A stretch of DNA of 13,082 nucleotides from SAR324 cluster bacterium (lineage in GTDB: Bacteria > SAR324 > XYD2-FULL-50-16), in NCBI GenBank assembly GCA_002401295.1, contig NVSR01000126.1, positions 1 to 13,082 on the forward strand. The letters run 5' to 3'. Shown here in pieces: positions 7,905-13,082 of the stretch. The notes under the pieces are model-generated. The model made no database searches. It worked only from the letters and a program-made list of their open reading frames with translations, and was not told the DNA's origin. The position numbers and the translations under genes are program-made. Every line of letters starts with the position of its first letter. Within the stretch, counting starts at the first letter, position 1.

Positions 7905-8171
7905 GCTTATTGATTTTTAAATTTTTAGAACCTACAGGTAGGCTTTTGGAGGACCTTGGTCACTGGCTCACGGGGTTCTTCAAGAGCGTTCTCTTGGTAC
8001 CCTTTGCTTTTCTCGCGCAGTTTGGTAATCAAAAATGGTTTGCTCGTTCGTGGGCTGGAGACGGGTCTTGGCTGAAAATTATATTTCGTCGCAAACGGCA
8101 GGATCAGGGTAACATCCAGTGTTTAAACCGGGAAAAGACAATGATAGTGTCTAGTTTGCTAAACGATTAAA
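7905..8171 (-). promoter_or_regulatory. long untranslated leader of the helicase mRNA
   Basis: From the predicted start near 8171 to the helicase ATG at 7904 lie about 267 nt with no convincing gene on either strand. It contains a perfect hairpin at 7981-7996 (CAAGAG-4 nt-CTCTTG), a short CCTAC/GTAGG palindrome near 7931-7942 close to the start codon, and an AGACA/TGTCT hairpin near the 5' end. Long structured leaders are known on cold-shock mRNAs, including E. coli csdA. A second TATAAT (8083-8078, minus) with a poor -35 could give a shorter leader. A frame at 7910-8170 (+) has only a TTG start and looks spurious. Confidence 0.5.
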
Positions 8172-8185
8172 CAACTCATTATAGA
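8156..8185 (+). promoter_or_regulatory. possible esterase promoter overlapping the helicase -10
   Basis: TTGCTA (8156-8161), 18 nt, then TATAGA (8180-8185) on the plus strand. The -10 shares bases 8180-8183 with the helicase -10. It would give a leader of about 195 nt before the esterase ATG at 8386, containing the inverted repeat at 8261-8285. Confidence 0.4.
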
Positions 8186-8206
8186 GGGCACTTTTAGGAA
8201 AGGCAA
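8178..8206 (-). promoter_or_regulatory. helicase promoter, consensus -10
   Basis: On the minus strand TTGCCT (8206-8201), exactly 17 nt, then the perfect -10 TATAAT (8183-8178). It predicts transcription from about 8171 and a leader near 267 nt. Its -10 overlaps that of a plus-strand promoter candidate. Confidence 0.6.
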
Positions 8207-8260
8207 TAGGGAAAGGTAATCATCTGCCTGTTAAGTGAAAAAAAGAAGAAACGTGCAGGG

Positions 8261-8285
8261 TCCCCTCTAAAAGTTAAGGAGGGGA
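8261..8285. repeat. 7-bp inverted repeat upstream of the esterase
   Basis: TCCCCTC (8261-8267) and GAGGGGA (8279-8285) form a perfect stem with an 11-nt AT-rich loop. There is no T run directly after it on either strand, so a terminator is unlikely. It could be an operator for a dimeric regulator or a hairpin in the esterase leader. Confidence 0.45.
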
Positions 8286-8385
8286 TAACTCAGTATGATA
8301 CCTGTCTTTTCAATAATCTGAGTGCGTGTTAGGAACATTCAGAGCGGTAAGTTATGAAAATAAACTTTATTGGAAGGAAAAACTC

Positions 8386-8994
8386 ATGAATGGTAAAACC
8401 TGGATCTATTTGCATGGTTTTCGATCACGAGGAAGTCAGGATAAGCCTTTGTTATTGCAACAAAAATTTCCAGATTCTCTAGTGATTGCCCCTTCGTTAC
8501 CAACAGAGCCTAACAGGGTGGTAGCAGAAATGGAGTGTTTGCTGAGAGAGCAAAAAACTAAAAAAAAGGAGCAGTTGATTTTAATCGGCAGTAGTCTGGG
8601 TGGTTTTTATGCGCGTTATATCAGCGTACTTTACTCAATTCCCGCAATTCTTATTAATCCTGTGATTACTCCTTCGAAACAACTGGCACAGTATATAGGC
8701 ATTAACTCTCATCAGTCAGGGGAACAGTTCCTTTGGGAAAGGAAACATCTGGAACAATTAAGCGTAATGGAAGCGCAAGTAGCCCAAAAAGGAGAGGCTT
8801 TCCATCTATATACAATACTTTTAGGAGCCCAGGATCAAAAGGTATCCCCTCAAGAATCACAACGTTACTTCCAGAAATCGCGACTACGCATGTTTGATAC
8901 GGGCCATCGTTTTGATTGCCTGGAACAAGCCCTGGAATGGGAAGTTTTAGTAGCAGAGACGCAAAACCTAGGATTGCATTCAAAGGCGTTTTAG
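8386..8994 (+). CDS. YqiA-type esterase (UPF0227-like alpha/beta-hydrolase)
   Basis: A 202-residue single-domain alpha/beta-hydrolase without a signal peptide, so cytoplasmic. Seen: the oxyanion strand IYLHGF at 7-12, the nucleophile elbow GSSLG at 68-72 with Ser70, probable acid Asp150 in GAQDQKVSP, and His174 in TGHRF. Size, early HGF-x-S and GSSLGG match YqiA-like esterases, known to act on short acyl esters in vitro; the natural substrate is unknown. I start it at ATG 8386, with AAGGA 7 nt upstream and the first strand right after. An upstream in-frame GTG at 8326 would add 20 unlike residues. The last 16 residues or so (after EWE at 186) are read from the reverse complement of a kinase relic, so the native C terminus was probably replaced. 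It converges on the receiver gene, 29 nt away. Confidence 0.88.
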   Translation: MNGKTWIYLHGFRSRGSQDKPLLLQQKFPDSLVIAPSLPTEPNRVVAEMECLLREQKTKKKEQLILIGSSLGGFYARYISVLYSIPAILINPVITPSKQLAQYIGINSHQSGEQFLWERKHLEQLSVMEAQVAQKGEAFHLYTILLGAQDQKVSPQESQRYFQKSRLRMFDTGHRFDCLEQALEWEVLVAETQNLGLHSKAF

Positions 8995-9028
8995 TTTCAT
9001 AATTCAGTAATCCCAAAAGGTTATCACT
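8945..9028 (-). pseudogene. relic of a histidine kinase HisKA H-box
   Basis: Just past the receiver stop, one base out of frame, the minus strand reads SDNLLGLLNYE then TKTPLNAILGFASLLLK. HisKA dimerisation domains typically read K-S-D/E-F-L-x-x-x-S-H-E-L/I-R-T-P-L-N-A-I-L-G-F-x-x-L-L at this place, directly after a receiver and a coiled linker ending as here (EEMNKVK). The phospho-accepting His is Tyr, and no ATPase domain follows: beyond 8945 the strand is simply antisense to the esterase core. I read it as the stump of a receiver-kinase hybrid cut by rearrangement. It overlaps the esterase gene's last 50 bases. A chance match over this length is possible but seems unlikely. Confidence 0.6.
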
Positions 9029-9419
9029 TTACTTTGTTCATTTCTTCGGCATATTTCAACCGTTGAAATACTTGTAACTTAGCTATAAGTTCCGAGTGAT
9101 CGAAAGGCTTTGTGATATAATCATCGGCCCCTGCTTCATAACCTTCTAAACGTTCATTCAACATTGCCTTTGCTGATACCAGGATCACTTTAATAAAAGC
9201 TAATTGTGGATTTTGACGAATGTGTCGGCAGACTTCATAACCGTTCATGCCCGGCATCATGACATCTAATAACACAATATCTGGGGCAAAACTGCAGATA
9301 TTATCTAAGCCCTCTTCCCCAGAAAAAGATACATGTAGTGTATAATCGTCTTGGAGGATTTCCATTAAAATTTCCACATTGGTTTCATCGTCTTCAATGA
9401 TCAATATTCGAGGTTTCAT
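9024..9419 (-). CDS. receiver-only response regulator, probably a truncated hybrid kinase
   Basis: A 131-residue protein that is one CheY-like receiver domain: acidic pair D10/D11, phosphoacceptor D52 in LLDVMMPG, Ser82 at the switch position and K104 in TKPF. All key residues are present, so it should still be phosphorylatable. After the domain only a short helix (VFQRLKYAEEMNKVK) remains before TGA. AAGG lies 6 nt before ATG 9419. It follows the HD-GYP gene by 27 nt on the same strand, a likely operon. It may be a stand-alone phosphate carrier or sink, like CheY or Spo0F, but the kinase relic just downstream suggests it was once the N terminus of a hybrid kinase. Confidence 0.92.
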   Translation of the reverse strand: MKPRILIIEDDETNVEILMEILQDDYTLHVSFSGEEGLDNICSFAPDIVLLDVMMPGMNGYEVCRHIRQNPQLAFIKVILVSAKAMLNERLEGYEAGADDYITKPFDHSELIAKLQVFQRLKYAEEMNKVK

Positions 9420-9446
9420 GGGGGACCTTATTTAAAAGCTAAAAAG

Positions 9447-10568
9447 TTATGATTTATTTTCTTGTTGGATTTTTAGAATAGTCGGCAAACAAGTTAAAAA
9501 GGCTTTGACCAAGTCCGGATCGAAGTGTTTGCCCGCAAACTCTTGCATATATTCTACGGACTTATCTATTGGCCAAGCTATTTTATAGGGGCGCTTGGAA
9601 GAAAGTGCGTCAAAAACATCTGCTACTGCAGTTATTCTTCCTGTCAATGGAATCGCATTACCTTTTAGGCCATTAGGGTAGCCTGAACCATCCCACTTTT
9701 CATGGTGGGTTAAAGCGATGCAACTAGCGATCTGTAATAGCTCGGAGTCGTGACCACTTAAAATTTCTGCACCGATAGTCGTATGTGTTTTCATGCATTC
9801 GAATTCTTCAGGTGTCAGGGGGCCTGGTTTCAGTAGAATCTTATCCGGAATTCCTATTTTCCCGATGTCATGCATAGGGGAAGCCTGTAGAATCAATTCA
9901 ATAGTCTGGTTGTTGAGACCTATCACTTTGCCCACTTCTTTCGCATACTGGCTCATACGGATGATATGAGCACCTGTTTCATTATCTCGATACTCCGCCG
10001 CCAATCCCAAGCGATGAATGATTTCCAGTTGAGTGCTTTCAATTACCAGGGTTCGCTCTTGCACACGTTGCTCCAGTTTTTCATTATATTGGTGCAACTG
10101 TTTATGAATCAGACGTACTTCCAGCAGGTTTTTGATTCTCACTAACACTTCTTCATTATTAAACGGTTTCACTAGAAAATCCCGCGCTCCTTTGGTTAAT
10201 GCCTGCAAACGAGTTTTCTCATCATTCAGGGCCGTCAGTACCAGGATGGGGACTTTCGGATGCTGATCACTGTAGCCAATCTGGTCCATTACCTCAAAAC
10301 CACTCATGCCAGGCATAAGGATATCTAAAAGAATAAGATCACAGTTATTCTTTTGGTAGAGCCTCAAAGCCTCAATGGGATCTTGAGTTAAGATAATATT
10401 TTGGTAGCCCTCAGATTCGAGGATTTCACTTAAAATAGCTAAATTGATTTCTTCATCATCAACAACTAGAATAGAGGCTTGGTATAAAGCTTCATCGGTG
10501 ATGAAAGATAAATTTTCAGATTGCTGAATTTTTAAATTTTCATGTGCTTGGCTTGTTTGCCCATTCAT
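9447..10568 (-). CDS. response regulator with HD-GYP c-di-GMP phosphodiesterase domain
   Basis: A 373-residue RpfG-like protein. After a 30-residue lead comes a receiver (about 31-150; D37/D38, phosphoacceptor D82 in LLDILMPG, T112, K134), a coiled linker (153-180), and an HD-GYP domain (about 181-365). The HD-GYP domain has H201, HD at 233-234 in HDIGKIGIPDK, HH at 288-289 and the GYP signature at 296-298 in KWDGSGYPNGL. HD-GYP domains with these residues hydrolyse the second messenger cyclic-di-GMP. Phosphorylation of D82 presumably controls it, but no cognate kinase is in the window. GAGG lies 4 nt before ATG 10568, inside a perfect 12-bp palindrome (10567-10578). It is the first gene of a probable two-gene unit with the receiver-only gene. 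Confidence 0.94.
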   Translation of the reverse strand: MNGQTSQAHENLKIQQSENLSFITDEALYQASILVVDDEEINLAILSEILESEGYQNIILTQDPIEALRLYQKNNCDLILLDILMPGMSGFEVMDQIGYSDQHPKVPILVLTALNDEKTRLQALTKGARDFLVKPFNNEEVLVRIKNLLEVRLIHKQLHQYNEKLEQRVQERTLVIESTQLEIIHRLGLAAEYRDNETGAHIIRMSQYAKEVGKVIGLNNQTIELILQASPMHDIGKIGIPDKILLKPGPLTPEEFECMKTHTTIGAEILSGHDSELLQIASCIALTHHEKWDGSGYPNGLKGNAIPLTGRITAVADVFDALSSKRPYKIAWPIDKSVEYMQEFAGKHFDPDLVKAFLTCLPTILKIQQENKS

Positions 10569-10668
10569 GAGGCCTCATTTTCTCTTATTCCTGAATCAAA
10601 AATAGTGAACATATTGGATATTCTATAGAATTATTATTAATCAAATAATCTTTAAAAACTTAACTCCA

Positions 10669-10696
10669 AGTTTATCATATTTTTTTTAAAATTCAA
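10669..10696 (-). promoter_or_regulatory. weak promoter candidate for the HD-GYP gene
   Basis: On the minus strand TTGAAT (10696-10691), 16 nt, then TAAACT (10674-10669), about 100 nt upstream of the HD-GYP start, in a very AT-rich region where other matches are easy to find. Low confidence. Confidence 0.25.
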
Positions 10697-10712
10697 GTTT
10701 TTTACATTGTCT

Positions 10713-10751
10713 TGGTATTTCTATAGCTGGATTGTAAAGTGGTATTTCTAT
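10713..10751. repeat. 12-bp direct repeat between divergent regulator genes
   Basis: TGGTATTTCTAT occurs at 10713-10724 and 10740-10751, a period of 27 bp. It lies in the AT-rich stretch of about 340 nt (10569-10909) between the divergent HD-GYP and receiver-GAF genes, where I see no gene. Two in-phase copies could bind a shared regulator. Confidence 0.45.
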
Positions 10752-10909
10752 TGATTTTTTGTTGCTGGAAGTAGGAATAAACTGTTAGTGTTAAAACAAT
10801 TTTGACTGATTTTTTCTTTTTGTTCGGAGAGAAGACTCAATAAAAAGTGTGATGTCAGGGAGTGTGCTCTGTGGAAGTTGTAACTTTTAACCTACTAATA
10901 AAAAATAAA

Positions 10910-12235
10910 ATGGATGAAGATACACTGGTATTAGCCGTTGATGATGATACAACAAACCTTGAGCTCATCACTGAATTCCTGATGGATGAGGGGTATCGTC
11001 TATTAACTGCCCGAGATGGGAGAGAGGCCTTAAAAATTCTAGAAGCAACAAAAGAGCAATTCAAAGTGATCATCTTGGATTGGATGATGCCCGAGATCAA
11101 TGGCATTGAACTTTTAGCCATCCTAAAACAAGACAAAAAATATAAGGATATTCCCGTGATCATGCAAACGGCAAAAACTGAAAAAAAGGATATCATTGAA
11201 GGTATTGGAGAGGGAGCCTATCAATACCTCACGAAACCTTTTGATGATGAGATCCTTTTATCCATGGTTCACTCGGCAGTGGATGCATTCAATCGTTTGC
11301 ATTCCATTACCGAGCAAGCGGAAGAAGATGTCAAAGGGATTAGGGAATATGCTTTCAAAATGATCAAGCGAGAAACAGAGAAACAGAAGCTCGATTTACA
11401 CACTCATAAAGTTATTAATGATTTTTTCATGCGTAGTGTGACCTATGATAGTTATGAAGATTTGAGCAAGGGACTATTAAATACAATCAAAGAATTTGCT
11501 TTTCAAAGTTCTATGGATCCAGGAGAACCACCTGAAAACAATAGGTTGCGTTGTACCTTGCGGGTCTCTAGTAAAATGGAAGTCAATGCTTCCGATCGTG
11601 GTGTGATTAGTAATTTAGACCGGATGATTCTTAGTAAAGCCATGGAAAGTGGTCAAATCGTTCAGAGAGGGACTTATAGTGCAATTCCATCAAATTCCGG
11701 TCTAACTGCGATCATGATTCGCAATACACCTAAAGAAAAAGGAGAGGCCAGAACAGCGATCCAAATTGTCTGTATTTTGTTGGAAATGTTTGAGGACAAG
11801 TTACTTCGTTTTGAACATCATCGAGAGATCGCGCAAAAGAATGGTGAATTGGCCAGGAGGGATCAGCAATTGGTTCGACTCATTAGTACCTGTAATCATG
11901 AGCTGGATAACAGTGATACCTTCTATCAGAGCCTTCAAGAAAAGCAAAAAAATATGTTGGAGGAGCTTGAGCCGATTTTGCGCAAGAAACTGCCACAACT
12001 TACTGATGATCGAGTGGCTGACTTGAAAGGAATTCTACAGAAGCAATTGGCTGACTTGGCCAACTTTCATTCATCAGAGCAGGTTGAAAATCAAAAGTTC
12101 GCTTTGGTGATGCGAAACTTTAAAAACCTTTTCAAACAGCAAGCCAGTGGAAAAGATGGGGTAAATCTGGGCCAGATGGGAGAAATTGAGCAAAGCCAAA
12201 TGGAGAATCTATTTGCTTCTCTGGGGGATAGATGA
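10910..12235 (+). CDS. response regulator with GAF-like middle and unknown helical output domain
   Basis: A 441-residue protein. Residues 1-125 form a complete receiver: D11-D13, phosphoacceptor D57 in LDWMMPEING, T87, K109 in TKPF. A coiled linker (132-165) leads to a region (about 170-300) with a GAF-like pattern, including SDRGVISNLDRMILSKAM and YSAIPSNSGLTAIMI, a late strand and a closing helix. Residues 300-441 are helical and charged, with a possible four-helix element; I recognise no HisKA, GGDEF, DNA-binding or enzymatic motif there. The lone NHELD at 329-333 is not an H-box. ATG 10910 puts the first receiver strand right after the start but has only an A-rich lead. An in-frame GTG at 10871 has AGGGAG 8 nt upstream and would add 13 residues. 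Divergent from the HD-GYP gene. Confidence 0.9.
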   Translation: MDEDTLVLAVDDDTTNLELITEFLMDEGYRLLTARDGREALKILEATKEQFKVIILDWMMPEINGIELLAILKQDKKYKDIPVIMQTAKTEKKDIIEGIGEGAYQYLTKPFDDEILLSMVHSAVDAFNRLHSITEQAEEDVKGIREYAFKMIKRETEKQKLDLHTHKVINDFFMRSVTYDSYEDLSKGLLNTIKEFAFQSSMDPGEPPENNRLRCTLRVSSKMEVNASDRGVISNLDRMILSKAMESGQIVQRGTYSAIPSNSGLTAIMIRNTPKEKGEARTAIQIVCILLEMFEDKLLRFEHHREIAQKNGELARRDQQLVRLISTCNHELDNSDTFYQSLQEKQKNMLEELEPILRKKLPQLTDDRVADLKGILQKQLADLANFHSSEQVENQKFALVMRNFKNLFKQQASGKDGVNLGQMGEIEQSQMENLFASLGDR

Positions 12236-12243
12236 TTAATGGG

Positions 12244-12669
12244 CTAATCAATAATTTCTAATAGAATAGATTCTTGGATATACTTTGTGGTACTTGTACT
12301 TGAGCTGGTGGAAGAAGTAGTACGAGTATCCTCTATTTTAGCCGTAATCTCAACAGTTGCCACTGTGTTGAGAAAGAGTCTACCTGGGTTTTCGCTTGAA
12401 AAGACAGTGGCGATAGCTTTAGTGGGGTCAGTCGACTTTACAACCCAAGTAACAGATTCAGTTATATCCTCTGTTTTATCATCACTATAATGCCCTGTGG
12501 CTGTGTAATCCAGATATCCTTTGTTCTCACTTTTACTCTGACTCTTTTCGGTAGGGGAAACCGTAATCGATTCCAGTTCGTGCAGGTCATCCTTACAACT
12601 GGAGAAGAATAGACAGGCCAGTGTGATCAGTAAGAAGGCAAAGTTGTGGGGGCGTTTGATGCTGTACAT
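12244..12669 (-). CDS. small lipoprotein with Big_2-like Ig domain
   Basis: A 141-residue protein with a basic start (KRPH), a hydrophobic run at 10-22 and a lipobox ending FSSC at 22-25, so probably a lipoprotein anchored at Cys25; Phe at -3 is less usual. The mature part resembles a bacterial Ig-like (Big_2) fold: ESITVSPTE as the first strand, then YSDDKTEDITESVTWVVKS, which matches the common Big_2 pattern of a D-G/K-T-x-x-D-I-T-x-x-V-T-W segment. A Thr/Ser-rich stretch (114-127) interrupts the last strands. Such domains mediate surface adhesion or structural roles; no partner is evident. No ribosome site is visible before ATG 12669. It converges on the receiver-GAF gene with an 8-nt gap. 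Confidence 0.82.
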   Translation of the reverse strand: MYSIKRPHNFAFLLITLACLFFSSCKDDLHELESITVSPTEKSQSKSENKGYLDYTATGHYSDDKTEDITESVTWVVKSTDPTKAIATVFSSENPGRLFLNTVATVEITAKIEDTRTTSSTSSSTSTTKYIQESILLEIID

Positions 12670-12685
12670 GCGTATCTAGAGGAAC

Positions 12686-12715
12686 TTTATACTAGGTTGT
12701 AAAGAATTCAGTTAA
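12686..12715 (-). promoter_or_regulatory. possible promoter of the Big_2 lipoprotein
   Basis: On the minus strand TTAACT (12715-12710), 18 nt, then TATAAA (12691-12686), giving a leader of about 10 nt before ATG 12669. The -35 overlaps the stop of the upstream ORF. Consensus inference only. Confidence 0.35.
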
Positions 12716-12975
12716 TCTACTTTGGGAATACGGAAGCGGTATTTAGCCCCTTCTGTTGTCAAGCGCCGTTTTTGTCCTTCAGTCAGGAGAAAGACCCGGC
12801 CATTTTGGTTACGGAAACAGTACTCCTGTCTTCTTTTAAGGTGAATAAAAATCTCTCCCTTGCCGAAGTCACCATCAGTCGTCCAGAAAGCGACAGTTTT
12901 GTCTTCAAAACGCTCAAAATTCTTAACGGACCAGACCTTATAACCACGAGGAATAGCAGAGGAGTTGATTGACAT
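12712..12975 (-). CDS. small hypothetical protein overlapping the trpS fragment
   Basis: An 87-residue frame from ATG 12975 to TAA at 12712. I do not recognise it. It is soluble-looking, rich in aromatic and basic residues, with probable strands at KTVAFWTTDG and GRVFLLTEG, no signal peptide and no membrane segment. It contains one cysteine. The frame stays open upstream to a TTG at 13053, but there a different frame encodes clear TrpRS sequence, so ATG 12975 is the better limit. It overlaps the trpS fragment by 38 nt. No Shine-Dalgarno is visible. It could be a real small gene, or the remains of sequence joined to trpS by rearrangement. Confidence 0.4.
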   Translation of the reverse strand: MSINSSAIPRGYKVWSVKNFERFEDKTVAFWTTDGDFGKGEIFIHLKRRQEYCFRNQNGRVFLLTEGQKRRLTTEGAKYRFRIPKVD

Positions 12976-13081
12976 TGAACCAGTTTGTCTTTGACACCAT
13001 TCCCCTTGTAAGCCGGATGTGTGGATCCTGATCGATACCAACTGGGACCACAATAGGCCTCAATCCTCCATATTTTAATGA
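12938..13081 (-). pseudogene. trpS: tryptophanyl-tRNA synthetase fragment, 3'-truncated, 5' end outside window
   Basis: The minus strand entering from the right edge reads, in one frame, KYGGLRP then IVVPVGIDQDPHIRLTRG, then 21 more residues to TAA at 12938. The segment VPVGxDQDPHxRLTR is the conserved catalytic-domain strand and helix of TrpRS, which charges tRNA-Trp. An intact synthetase would continue for well over 100 residues, including a KMSKS loop; here the frame stops 20 residues after the motif and no other frame supplies it. It is therefore a truncated copy or a frameshifted gene; upstream sequence would decide. A functional trpS elsewhere is expected. Confidence 0.65.
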
Positions 13082-13082
13082 G

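Noticed and set aside
7910..8170. Plus-strand frame of 86 codons in the helicase upstream region
   Set aside because: It begins with TTG, has no ribosome site, lacks recognisable protein features, and overlaps the likely helicase leader and promoter.
8702..8944. Continuation of the kinase relic as a coding region
   Set aside because: Past 8945 the frame is only antisense to the conserved esterase core and shows no HisKA or ATPase similarity.
9024..9028. Programmed +1 frameshift joining the receiver to the H-box
   Set aside because: The AAG TGA context vaguely recalls an RF2-like slip, but the product would carry only a Tyr-substituted H-box fragment followed by antisense esterase, so it would not make a kinase.
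11897..11911. NHELD in the receiver-GAF protein as a histidine-kinase H-box
   Set aside because: The following residues (NSDTFYQ) do not match the R-T-P-L pattern and no ATPase domain follows.

Overview
The window looks like chromosome from a Gram-negative bacterium with an AT-leaning genome. It carries two lipoproteins with signal peptides, an HD-GYP (cyclic-di-GMP) regulator, a BipA/TypA GTPase, a DeaD/CsdA-type RNA helicase and a YqiA-like esterase. That mix suits a proteobacterial or deltaproteobacterial-like lineage, but no marker here fixes the taxon. I see no phage, transposase, CRISPR or plasmid genes.

Layout, left to right. (1) 1-1891 (-): a TPR-type helical repeat protein that runs off the left edge, with a good sigma-70-like promoter just upstream. 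(2) 1992-2909 (-): a CPBP-family intramembrane protease. (3) 3181-3381 (-): two identical tandem tRNA-Ala(GGC) genes behind a TTGACA-type promoter. (4) 3559-4179 (+): a small lipoprotein, converging on (5) typA/bipA at 4222-6042 (-). typA sits downstream of (6) a DEAD-box helicase at 6192-7904 (-). The helicase has an apparent 5' leader of about 270 nt, and typA has a leader with mutually exclusive pairings. (7) 8386-8994 (+): a YqiA-type alpha/beta-hydrolase. (8) 9024-10568 (-): a receiver-only protein and a receiver/HD-GYP protein, read HD-GYP first. (9) 10910-12235 (+): a divergent receiver protein with a GAF-like middle and an unrecognised helical output region. (10) 12244-12669 (-): a Big_2-like lipoprotein. 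(11) 12712-13081 (-): a small unknown ORF overlapping a truncated tryptophanyl-tRNA synthetase fragment at the right edge.

Two themes stand out. First, helicase and TypA both act in ribosome assembly at low temperature in known bacteria. Here they are adjacent, on one strand, and each is preceded by structured untranslated RNA, which suggests a cold- or stress-responsive ribosome-assembly unit. Second, 9-12.2 kb holds three receiver-domain proteins and no intact histidine kinase. A clear HisKA H-box-like relic lies directly downstream of the receiver-only gene, one frame away, and overlaps antisense the 3' end of the esterase gene. The receiver-only gene therefore looks like the stump of a former receiver-kinase hybrid, and the scar now encodes the last residues of the esterase. 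The truncated trpS at the right edge is a second rearrangement scar.

Nothing here is a complete, unmistakably new system. The best leads are the kinase scar, the typA leader, the helicase leader with its back-to-back promoters, and the unclassified output region of the 10910-12235 regulator.
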